Origin: SIG440 sp045648175
Lineage (GTDB): Bacteria > Bacillota > Clostridia > Monoglobales > Monoglobaceae
Assembly (NCBI GenBank): GCA_045648175.1
Contig: JAZRNN010000013.1
Coordinates: 34,697-98,696 of the forward strand
Reading direction: 5' to 3'
Length of the DNA: 64,000 nt
Within the stretch, counting starts at the first letter, position 1, and every line of letters starts with the position of its first letter. The notes beneath the pieces were generated by a model, which searched no databases, was not told the DNA's origin, and saw only the letters and a program-made list of their open reading frames with translations. Positions 58,078-64,000 of this stretch are shown piece after piece. Both the position numbers and the translations under genes were made by a program.

Positions 58078-60432
58078 ATGTATAAGGTTAAAAAAAGAGA
58101 TAATTCTCTGATTGAATTTGATTTATCCAAAATCAGTGATGCTATGGTTCAGGCATTTGAAGCGCAGAACAGACAGTATAATATGAATATAATCGACTTC
58201 CTTGCATTAAAGGTTACGGCAGACTTTGAACCCAAAATTACAAACGATGCAATCACGGTAGAAGCTATCCAGGACAGCGTGGAGGAAGTGCTTGTTCAGG
58301 CAGGTTATGCGGATGTTGCTAAGGCATATATCCTTTACAGAAAGCTCCATGAAAAGATGCGTAATATGCAGTCAACTGTTCTTGACTATCAGCAGGTAGT
58401 TGACAACTATCTTAAGATTAATGACTGGCGTGTTAAGGAAAATTCTACAGTTACATATTCGGTTGGTGGTCTTATCCTTTCAAACTCGGGTGCAATTACT
58501 GCAAACTATTGGCTCAGCGAAATTTATGACGATGAAATTGCAAACGCACACCGCAGTGCCGATATTCATATTCACGACCTTTCAATGCTTACAGGATATT
58601 GCGCAGGCTGGTCACTGAAACAGCTTATTCAGGAAGGTCTTGGCGGTGTTGAAGGCAAGATTACATCTGCGCCTGCAAGTCATCTTTCGACACTTTGCAA
58701 CCAGATGGTTAACTTCCTTGGAATTATGCAGAATGAGTGGGCAGGTGCTCAGGCATTCAGTTCGTTTGATACATATCTTGCACCTTTTGTAAAGGTGGAC
58801 AACCTCAGCTACGGACAGGTTAAAAAGTGCATTGAATCCTTTATTTATGGTGTAAATACTCCATCAAGGTGGGGAACCCAGGCACCTTTCTCTAATATCA
58901 CTCTTGACTGGACTGTTCCCGCAGACCTTGCAGAACTTCCTGCAATTGTGGGCGGCAAGGAAATGGATTTCAAGTATAAAGACTGTAAAGCTGAGATGGA
59001 TATGGTTAACCGTGCATTTATTGAGGTTATGATTGAAGGTGACGCAAACGGCCGTGGCTTCCAGTATCCTATCCCAACATATTCAATTACAAAGGACTTT
59101 GACTGGTCAGAAACCGAAAACAACAAGCTTTTGTTTGAAATGACCTCTAAATACGGTACACCTTATTTCTCAAACTATATCAACAGCGATATGGAACCCA
59201 GCGACATCCGCAGTATGTGCTGCAGACTGCGTCTTGACCTACGTGAACTCAGAAAGAAATCAGGTGGTTTCTTCGGTAGTGGTGAAAGCACCGGTTCGGT
59301 GGGTGTTGTTACAATCAATATGCCAAGAATTGCATACCTTGCAGAAGACGAAGAAGACTTCTTCAAGAGATTAAACAAGTTGATGGATATATCTGCTCGT
59401 TCGCTTAGCGTAAAGCGTGAGGTAATCACAAAGCTTCTTGATGAAGGTCTTTACCCCTATACAAAGCGTTATTTAGGCTCATTCTCAAACCACTTCTCAA
59501 CAATCGGTCTTATTGGTATGAACGAAGTTGGTCTTAATGCAAAATGGCTTGGCGGCGATATGACAACAGAGGAAACACGGGCATTTACCAAAAAGGTTCT
59601 TAACCATATGCGTGAAAGACTTTCTGATTATCAGGAAAAATACGGTGATTTGTATAATCTTGAAGCAACTCCTGCTGAGTCAACAACTTACCGTTTTGCA
59701 AAGCATGACAGAAAGAAGTATCCTGATATTATTACAGCAGCAAAAGATGGCGAAACACCATATTATACAAACAGTTCACATCTTCCGGTTGGCTGCACTG
59801 ATGATATATTTGATGCTCTTGATATGCAGGACGAGCTTCACACTCTTTATACATCCGGTACAGTTTTCCATGCATTCCTTGGCGAAAAGCTGCCTGACTG
59901 GAAGGCTTCAGCAAATCTGGTAAGAAAAATTGCCGAGAATTATGAGTTGCCTTACTACACATTATCACCAACCTATTCTGTATGTAAGGACCACGGCTAT
60001 CTTATCGGAGAGCAGGTTAAGTGCCCCATTTGTGGTGGTAAGACAGAAGTTTACAGCCGTATTACAGGCTACTACCGTCCGGTAGGCAACTGGAACGATG
60101 GTAAATCTCAGGAGTATAAGGACAGAAAGTTATACGATATTGAAAATTCTGTTCTCAAACGAAATGGTGCTCCCACGGCAAAGGCTGACTGCGGTTGTGA
60201 AGCCGATGTAATGCTGTTTACAACCAAAACCTGCCCTAACTGCAAAGCGGCAAAGGCTGTTTTAGATAAAAGCGGAATTGGTTATACTGTTATTGATGCC
60301 GAAGAGCGTGTTAATCTGACAGAGGGCTATGGCGTACGTCAGGCACCAACACTGATTGTTAAATCGGATGATGCTTTTGACAGGTTTGCCGGCATTTCGG
60401 AAATCAGAAAGTACATTGACAGCACAAGATAA
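58078..60432 (+). CDS. nrdD: Anaerobic (class III) ribonucleoside-triphosphate reductase with C-terminal redoxin domain
   Basis: 784 residues. Residues 1-90 form an ATP-cone (MYKVKKRDNSLIEFDLSKIS). The ten-stranded barrel includes MCCRLRLDLRELRKKSGGFF and ESTTYRFAKHD. A Cys-rich zinc region CKDHGYLIGEQVKCPICGG precedes the glycyl radical site RITGYYRPVGNWNDGKS (Gly near 664). Unusually, the chain continues with CGCEAD and a glutaredoxin/NrdH-like domain (about 711-784) carrying TTKTCPNCKAAKAVLDKSG and RQAPTLIV, the redox CPNC and cis-Pro motifs. It would act as built-in electron donor; trxB follows directly. Confidence 0.93.
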   Translation: MYKVKKRDNSLIEFDLSKISDAMVQAFEAQNRQYNMNIIDFLALKVTADFEPKITNDAITVEAIQDSVEEVLVQAGYADVAKAYILYRKLHEKMRNMQSTVLDYQQVVDNYLKINDWRVKENSTVTYSVGGLILSNSGAITANYWLSEIYDDEIANAHRSADIHIHDLSMLTGYCAGWSLKQLIQEGLGGVEGKITSAPASHLSTLCNQMVNFLGIMQNEWAGAQAFSSFDTYLAPFVKVDNLSYGQVKKCIESFIYGVNTPSRWGTQAPFSNITLDWTVPADLAELPAIVGGKEMDFKYKDCKAEMDMVNRAFIEVMIEGDANGRGFQYPIPTYSITKDFDWSETENNKLLFEMTSKYGTPYFSNYINSDMEPSDIRSMCCRLRLDLRELRKKSGGFFGSGESTGSVGVVTINMPRIAYLAEDEEDFFKRLNKLMDISARSLSVKREVITKLLDEGLYPYTKRYLGSFSNHFSTIGLIGMNEVGLNAKWLGGDMTTEETRAFTKKVLNHMRERLSDYQEKYGDLYNLEATPAESTTYRFAKHDRKKYPDIITAAKDGETPYYTNSSHLPVGCTDDIFDALDMQDELHTLYTSGTVFHAFLGEKLPDWKASANLVRKIAENYELPYYTLSPTYSVCKDHGYLIGEQVKCPICGGKTEVYSRITGYYRPVGNWNDGKSQEYKDRKLYDIENSVLKRNGAPTAKADCGCEADVMLFTTKTCPNCKAAKAVLDKSGIGYTVIDAEERVNLTEGYGVRQAPTLIVKSDDAFDRFAGISEIRKYIDSTR

Positions 60433-60443
60433 TATTAATCAGT

Positions 60444-60469
60444 GAAACGGCGCACTTATACGCCGTTTC
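60444..60469 (+). terminator. Hairpin between nrdD and trxB
   Basis: GAAACGGCG / CGCCGTTTC stem, weak T-run after it; may tune the nrdD to trxB ratio rather than end transcription. Confidence 0.5.
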
Positions 60470-60492
60470 CTTATTGGCGGGAGTTGAAAAAT

Positions 60493-61395
60493 ATGTATGA
60501 TATTATTATAATTGGTGGCGGACCTGCAGGGCTTACTGCGGCACTTTATGCCCTTCGGGCAGAAAAGTCGGTAGTTGTAATTGAAAAGCTTGGCCTTGGC
60601 GGACAGATTGCCCTGTCAAGCGAGGTAGAAAACTTTCCGGGTACACCAAAGATGAGCGGTGCGGATTTTGCCGCAAATCTCGCATCTCAGGTTGAATCTC
60701 TGGGCGGCAGGATAGAGTATGAAGAGGTTGTAGAAATCATTGACGGTAATCCCAAAACTGTTGTTACTGACCTTGACAGATATGAGGGAAGATGCGTTAT
60801 AATTGCAACGGGTGTTAAAAACCGCCGACTTGGTGCCGAGGGCGAAGATGAACTTGTCGGCAAAGGAATTTCATTCTGTGCTGTTTGTGACGGTTCGTTT
60901 TATAAGAAAAAGACGGTTGCGGTTATCGGTGGCGGAAATACTGCGGTTGAGGATGCCATTTACCTTTCAGATATTGCAGAAAAAGTGTATATTGTGCATC
61001 GTCGTGACGAATTCCGTGCAGAAGGACGTCTTGTGCGGGCACTAAAAGCAAAAGAAAATATAGAGTGTGTGCTTGATAGCACTGTTGAAAGATTTATAAA
61101 TGATGGCGTACTCCGCGGAGTTGAGGTCGTCAATGTGAAAAACGGCGAAAAAAGAACTCTTGATGTGGATGGTGCCTTCGTGGCGGTTGGACAAACCCCT
61201 CAATGCGAGATTTTTAAGGGAATTATAAACCTTACGGATGGCGGATATGTAGATTCGGGAGAGAATTGCCGCACCAATATAGCCGGCATTTTTGTGGCAG
61301 GTGATTGCCGCAACAAAACGGTTCGTCAGCTTACCACGGCAGTTGGTGACGGCAGTGTTGCAGCAATCGCTGCAATTGAGTATTTGGGTTGCTAA
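60493..61395 (+). CDS. trxB: Thioredoxin reductase-like flavoprotein
   Basis: 300 residues. N-terminal FAD motif YDIIIIGGGPAGLTAALYAL, the redox-active disulfide CAVCDGSFYKKK, the NAD(P)H-binding VAVIGGGNTAVEDAIYL, and the C-terminal GIFVAGDCRNKTVRQLTTA. The HRRDEFRAE stretch after the second Rossmann motif resembles the NADPH-specific HRRxxxR. ATG 60493 has GGGAG 8 bases upstream. Position after nrdD with its redoxin domain suggests it reduces that domain. Confidence 0.92.
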   Translation: MYDIIIIGGGPAGLTAALYALRAEKSVVVIEKLGLGGQIALSSEVENFPGTPKMSGADFAANLASQVESLGGRIEYEEVVEIIDGNPKTVVTDLDRYEGRCVIIATGVKNRRLGAEGEDELVGKGISFCAVCDGSFYKKKTVAVIGGGNTAVEDAIYLSDIAEKVYIVHRRDEFRAEGRLVRALKAKENIECVLDSTVERFINDGVLRGVEVVNVKNGEKRTLDVDGAFVAVGQTPQCEIFKGIINLTDGGYVDSGENCRTNIAGIFVAGDCRNKTVRQLTTAVGDGSVAAIAAIEYLGC

Positions 61396-61446
61396 GCATC
61401 GGGTACAACCAACTTGAAACTGTGTAATTCGGTGAATAATTTCATA

Positions 61447-61482
61447 AAAATAGGGATGCAAAAGTATTTTTGCATCCCATTT
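61447..61482 (-). terminator. Bidirectional terminator between trxB and spoVT 3' end
   Basis: GGGATGCAAAA / TTTTTGCATCCC, flanked by A and T runs; ends 2 bases before the stop of the minus-strand frame. Confidence 0.85.
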
Positions 61483-61483
61483 T

Positions 61484-61936
61484 CTATTCGATTGTCTTTC
61501 CTAAGAATGTTGCTGCAGATTCTGCCAGCTTTTGTTCCAGTTCGCCAAAGTTGTCCTTTTCGGGAGAGGAGAGAAACATTACTGTTCCTATCGCGTCACC
61601 GTCGTATATAATCGGTGCGGCTATGCCCGCCATAAATGTATCGTTGCCGTCGGATACAGATATGTTTTTTGCTCCGTTTTTAAGAACATAGGTGCTTTTT
61701 TCTGACATTACCTTTTCGATATCATCAGAAATTTTTTTGTTCATAAGTTCTTTTTTTGATACTCCTGATACGGCAATCACGGTGTCTTTATCGGATATAC
61801 AGGCAGGGATGCCTGCTGTATGGGCAAGAGCCTCGGCATACTGGTTTGCAAATTCGCCAAGTTCGCCAATGGGCGAATATTTTTTAAATATTACAGTACC
61901 GTCGCTTTCGGTATAAATTTCCAAAGGGTCGCCCTC
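61484..61936 (-). pseudogene. spoVT: 3' part of spoVT (GAF-like domain), separated from its 5' AbrB-type domain
   Basis: 150 codons equal SpoVT residues from the EGDPLEI motif (about residue 30 of 178) to the end, including KKYSPIGELGEFA, SDKDTVIAVSGVSKKE, IAAPIIYDGDAIGTV and the ELEQKLAESAATFLG tail. The missing part is the first 29 or so residues with the swapped-hairpin AbrB DNA-binding domain. SpoVT is a forespore regulator acting with sigma-G. The coding sequence is undamaged, so precise excision of the element would restore the gene; until then the product lacks its DNA-binding start. Confidence 0.9.
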
Positions 61937-63688
61937 GTGTAGAACATTGACAGTATAGACCTTGTCCATGTGTTTAGGGACTTTGTGGGTGTATTGGGCG
62001 TTAAATGTGCTATCTATACTGTCAAAATTAAAATTTACAGTTTGCTCCTCGTTGGGCAATTTTCCCGTCTTCAACAGATTTTCGATGTCTGCCTTAAGCT
62101 GTACCTTTATAATGTCATTTTCATACACTATGATTTTATCAACAATCAAAGCAATATCAATCTTGTCAAGTGATTGCTTGTTTATAAGGTTGTCGAAAAG
62201 CTGAAAGACTGTTTTAGATGCAAGTGCTAACTTAACAATCGAATTCCGCTTGTTGATATGGGTTTCAAGTTGTTGCTTGATGTACTCAATGCGTGTGACA
62301 ATATCTGTTTCTATCTCTCGGTATGTTTCTTCAAAGATTTCTGCTGATGTGGGGTTGCTTGATATTGCTTTCACTTTTTGTATCTGAGTAGCTTTCAATT
62401 CTTCTTTTGCTTTGAAAAGCTGATTTTCAAGACTTTGTATGATGTCGGCGTTATCTCTTACGCTGCTTTCGTCGGCGGTAACTTTTCTTTCCAGCTCCCT
62501 TATCATATCGGCACTATTTTCCTTTACCATGAGCAAGTAATCTTTCAAGACCTTGTCTAAAAAGTCAACTCGTGTATGGTGCGAAGAACAACCTTTTACA
62601 CCTTCTTTGTGATAAGTTCCGCAAGTGTACGCGGGTGCAAGGTCGCTACGACTCATACTGAACATAGGCTGTTTGCAGTCGCCACAGAACAGTTTACCTG
62701 TGTATGGGTTAGGGTATTTTTTAACACCCCGATAATGAGTAACCGACCGCTGTTGCAAAAGCTCTTGTGCATACAGAAAAGTCCTATCGTCTATAATTGG
62801 CTCGTGCCTCTTGTAAAATACAAATTGGTCTTTTTGGTCTATGGTTGTATCTTTTGAGTTTATAGACTTCCGCTGTGTTTTATGGGTTCGGTATGTCCCG
62901 ATATAAAAATCATTTTTAAGTATAGATTTTATGGTTGATGTATTCCATTTTGTGCCTACTTGTCTTTTGTACTCGTCGCCCCGTGCTTCTGCTCGTTCTT
63001 TTTCCTTTTGTCGTGGGGTTGGTATCTTTCTGTTGTTAAGATACTCTCTAACTGCTCCGTATCCGCCACCCTCGGTATATACCCGAAAAATCTCTTTAAC
63101 AACTGCGGCTTCGTCGGGGACTACTTCGTAAAGGTGCTTTTTGTAATTGGTTACAACAAAACCATACGGCACGGCACAAAGAAAGTCGCCTGACTGTTGC
63201 ATAGTTTTAACGGCTGCAAGGACTTTTTTTGATGTTTCCGTTACCGGCATTTCATTCATTATGAAACGCATAGCGATCATACTCCAGTCAGTATCGCCGT
63301 AGGGAAAATCAACATCGTCGCCGATGCTTATAATGCGGACATCTGCGTCCTTAAAATCTTCAAGCTCTACAAGTCCCTTGCTTGTTCGTCTTGAAAATCT
63401 TGAAAAGTCCTTTACTATAAGTATTTTTGACTTGCCACTCATTAAGGCTCTCCGCATAGTGGGGTAGTTCGTTCTCTGCTCAAAGGTATAACCGCTTTCG
63501 TCACGGTCAACATATTCTGTGTATGTGCAATTTGGGAAATGTGTTTTTATGTGATTGTGAATGATACGCAACTGGTTTTCAATCGAAGTGTTTTCGTCGC
63601 TCTCCTTTTCGGTATCAACTGATATACGAGCATAGACTGATATTTCCTCGGTCAGTTCTAAATCTGCTTGCGTTACTCTTATTGACAA
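61484..63688 (-). CDS. Large serine recombinase reading in frame into the 3' part of spoVT
   Basis: 734 codons in one frame. Residues 15-150: resolvase catalytic domain with SVYARISVDTEKES (Ser23), DRDESGYTFEQR and KDFSRFSRRTSKGL. Residues 155-330: recombinase domain. Residues 335-367: zinc ribbon CGDCKQPM ... CGTYHKEGVKGC. Residues 395-480: coiled coil; then the last DNA-binding part to about 575. From residue 585 the sequence becomes SpoVT: EGDPLEIYTESDGTVIFKKY, SPIGELGEFANQYAEAL and IAVSGVSKKE. Start is TTG 63688, 10 bases from AAAGGAG. The fusion is best explained by integration of the element into spoVT, the recombinase losing its own stop at the junction. Whether the chimera is stable or the SpoVT part is processed is unknown. 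Confidence 0.92.
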   Translation of the reverse strand: MSIRVTQADLELTEEISVYARISVDTEKESDENTSIENQLRIIHNHIKTHFPNCTYTEYVDRDESGYTFEQRTNYPTMRRALMSGKSKILIVKDFSRFSRRTSKGLVELEDFKDADVRIISIGDDVDFPYGDTDWSMIAMRFIMNEMPVTETSKKVLAAVKTMQQSGDFLCAVPYGFVVTNYKKHLYEVVPDEAAVVKEIFRVYTEGGGYGAVREYLNNRKIPTPRQKEKERAEARGDEYKRQVGTKWNTSTIKSILKNDFYIGTYRTHKTQRKSINSKDTTIDQKDQFVFYKRHEPIIDDRTFLYAQELLQQRSVTHYRGVKKYPNPYTGKLFCGDCKQPMFSMSRSDLAPAYTCGTYHKEGVKGCSSHHTRVDFLDKVLKDYLLMVKENSADMIRELERKVTADESSVRDNADIIQSLENQLFKAKEELKATQIQKVKAISSNPTSAEIFEETYREIETDIVTRIEYIKQQLETHINKRNSIVKLALASKTVFQLFDNLINKQSLDKIDIALIVDKIIVYENDIIKVQLKADIENLLKTGKLPNEEQTVNFNFDSIDSTFNAQYTHKVPKHMDKVYTVNVLHEGDPLEIYTESDGTVIFKKYSPIGELGEFANQYAEALAHTAGIPACISDKDTVIAVSGVSKKELMNKKISDDIEKVMSEKSTYVLKNGAKNISVSDGNDTFMAGIAAPIIYDGDAIGTVMFLSSPEKDNFGELEQKLAESAATFLGKTIE

Positions 63689-63722
63689 TGTCGTTCAACT
63701 CCTTTATTATTTACTATATGAC

Positions 63723-63751
63723 ATTGTAACATATTTTGCTTTAAATTGCAA
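63723..63751 (-). promoter_or_regulatory. Sigma-A-like promoter of the recombinase gene
   Basis: Minus strand TTGCAA, 17 bp, TACAAT, about 35 bases before the TTG start. No sigma-K or sigma-E type -10 is evident. Confidence 0.6.
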
Positions 63752-63782
63752 GCTATATGGCGAAAAAAGAAAATTTTCCAAC

Positions 63783-63815
63783 AAGAAAACCGCCCCTTCC
63801 GGTGCGGCTTCTCCT
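63783..63815 (-). terminator. Terminator between the partial element gene and the recombinase
   Basis: Minus strand CCGCACCGG / CCGG-type stem (CCGC ... GCGG) followed by TTTTCTT, downstream of the partial gene. Confidence 0.7.
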
Positions 63816-63853
63816 ATTACATATAATTATTCAGTTCGACAAATTGGGATTGG

Positions 63854-64000
63854 TTAAATACTTTTTACTGGATGCAGTTCAATATATCCTCGTGTGCCGA
63901 TAGGCTCTAACTGAATACGGGGGTTGCTATCATCCCAAGTATATCCAATACTTTGAGGGTTGTACTTTTTGATAGCGTCCCACATCTGCAGAATAGCTTC
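63854..64000 (-). CDS. C-terminal end of an unrecognised element-encoded protein
   Basis: The minus-strand frame is open from the window edge for 48 codons and ends at a TAA at 63854: it contains AILQMWDAIKKYNPQS, a WDDSNPRIQLEPIG stretch and GYIELHPVKSI at the end. No family recognised. Its terminator lies just downstream and the recombinase gene follows in the same direction. Confidence 0.6.
   Translation of the reverse strand, partial: EAILQMWDAIKKYNPQSIGYTWDDSNPRIQLEPIGTRGYIELHPVKSI

Larger units (their letters stand above)
61937..64000. mobile_element. Integrative element inserted in spoVT (one end visible)
   Basis: The left boundary lies at or near 61937, where recombinase sequence turns into spoVT sequence (the GAGGGCGACCCT codons for EGDP). 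The element carries the recombinase at this end, a terminator at 63783-63815 and the end of another gene, and continues past the window. Size, cargo and the other attachment end cannot be seen. It could be a prophage, an integrative conjugative element or a small skin-like element. Confidence 0.85.

Noticed and set aside
61484..63688. Natural two-domain recombinase-GAF protein
   Set aside because: The C-terminal 150 residues match SpoVT specifically, begin inside its AbrB-type domain and include its natural end, so insertion into spoVT is the simpler reading.

Overview
The window reads as chromosome of a spore-forming member of the Clostridia (Firmicutes), with moderate-to-low GC. Evidence: strong AGGAGG-type ribosome binding sites, many consensus sigma-A promoters (TTGACA, 17 bp, TATAAT), TTG and GTG starts, and sporulation genes (sigH, a SpoIIQ-like M23 protein, a Noc/ParB homologue, SpoIIIE/FtsK, the 3' part of spoVT). 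An oxygen-sensitive lifestyle is suggested by the class III ribonucleotide reductase with its radical-SAM activase, and acetate formation by pta-ackA.

Layout. 1-10060: glycogen/alpha-glucan cluster (GH13 amylase, glgB, glgC, glgD, glgA, glgP). 10070-12300: small genes, including two tiny cysteine-rich membrane proteins, a DUF5662 protein, a structured leader RNA and tmk. 12327-25136: a purine regulon opened by a sigma-A promoter and a ZTP riboswitch with an intrinsic terminator, then purE, a cysteine-less purF, purM, purN, a PurO-type IMP cyclohydrolase, a stand-alone AICAR transformylase, purD, purL and fhs, closed by a long hairpin that looks like two abutted IS3-type ends. 25247-31526: noc/parB, spoIIQ-like, uppP, ftsK/spoIIIE, hup, TSCPD protein. 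31624-36766: a str-type cluster (L7Ae-like protein, rpsL, rpsG, fusA, tuf) without rpoBC next to it. 36773-45005: tmcAL, pta-ackA, sigH, a DUF1858 protein, glyA-rarA and nth, with a DnaA-box cluster in the sigH-DUF1858 gap. 45088-45718: five tRNA genes (Val, Asp, Phe, Gly, Cys). 45796-50163: a small glycan locus (GH29 fucosidase, AraC regulator, an unrecognised 614-residue protein) in which both enzyme-side promoters carry the same 31-bp block. 50193-54388: radical SAM protein, cca with a degenerate kinase-like ATPase gene, rplM-rpsI. 54396-56993: an EF-G/TetM-like GTPase fused to a YacP/Rae1-type NYN nuclease domain. 57208-61395: nrdG, nrdD (with a fused redoxin domain) and trxB. 61484-64000: a mobile element whose large serine recombinase reads in frame into the 3' part of spoVT; the element runs off the window.

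Most notable points: (1) spoVT is interrupted by a recombinase-carrying element, an arrangement like the sporulation-time intervening elements known from sigK (skin) and spsM; (2) the translation GTPase-NYN endonuclease fusion, which would place an mRNA-cleaving domain on a ribosome-binding GTPase; (3) a self-contained reductant chain for class III RNR (NrdD-redoxin fusion plus thioredoxin reductase); (4) a PurF without the glutaminase cysteine; (5) a candidate AraC operator shared by a fucosidase and an unassigned protein; (6) several structured intergenic RNAs, including a possible pseudoknot over the ribosome binding site of the L7Ae-like gene.
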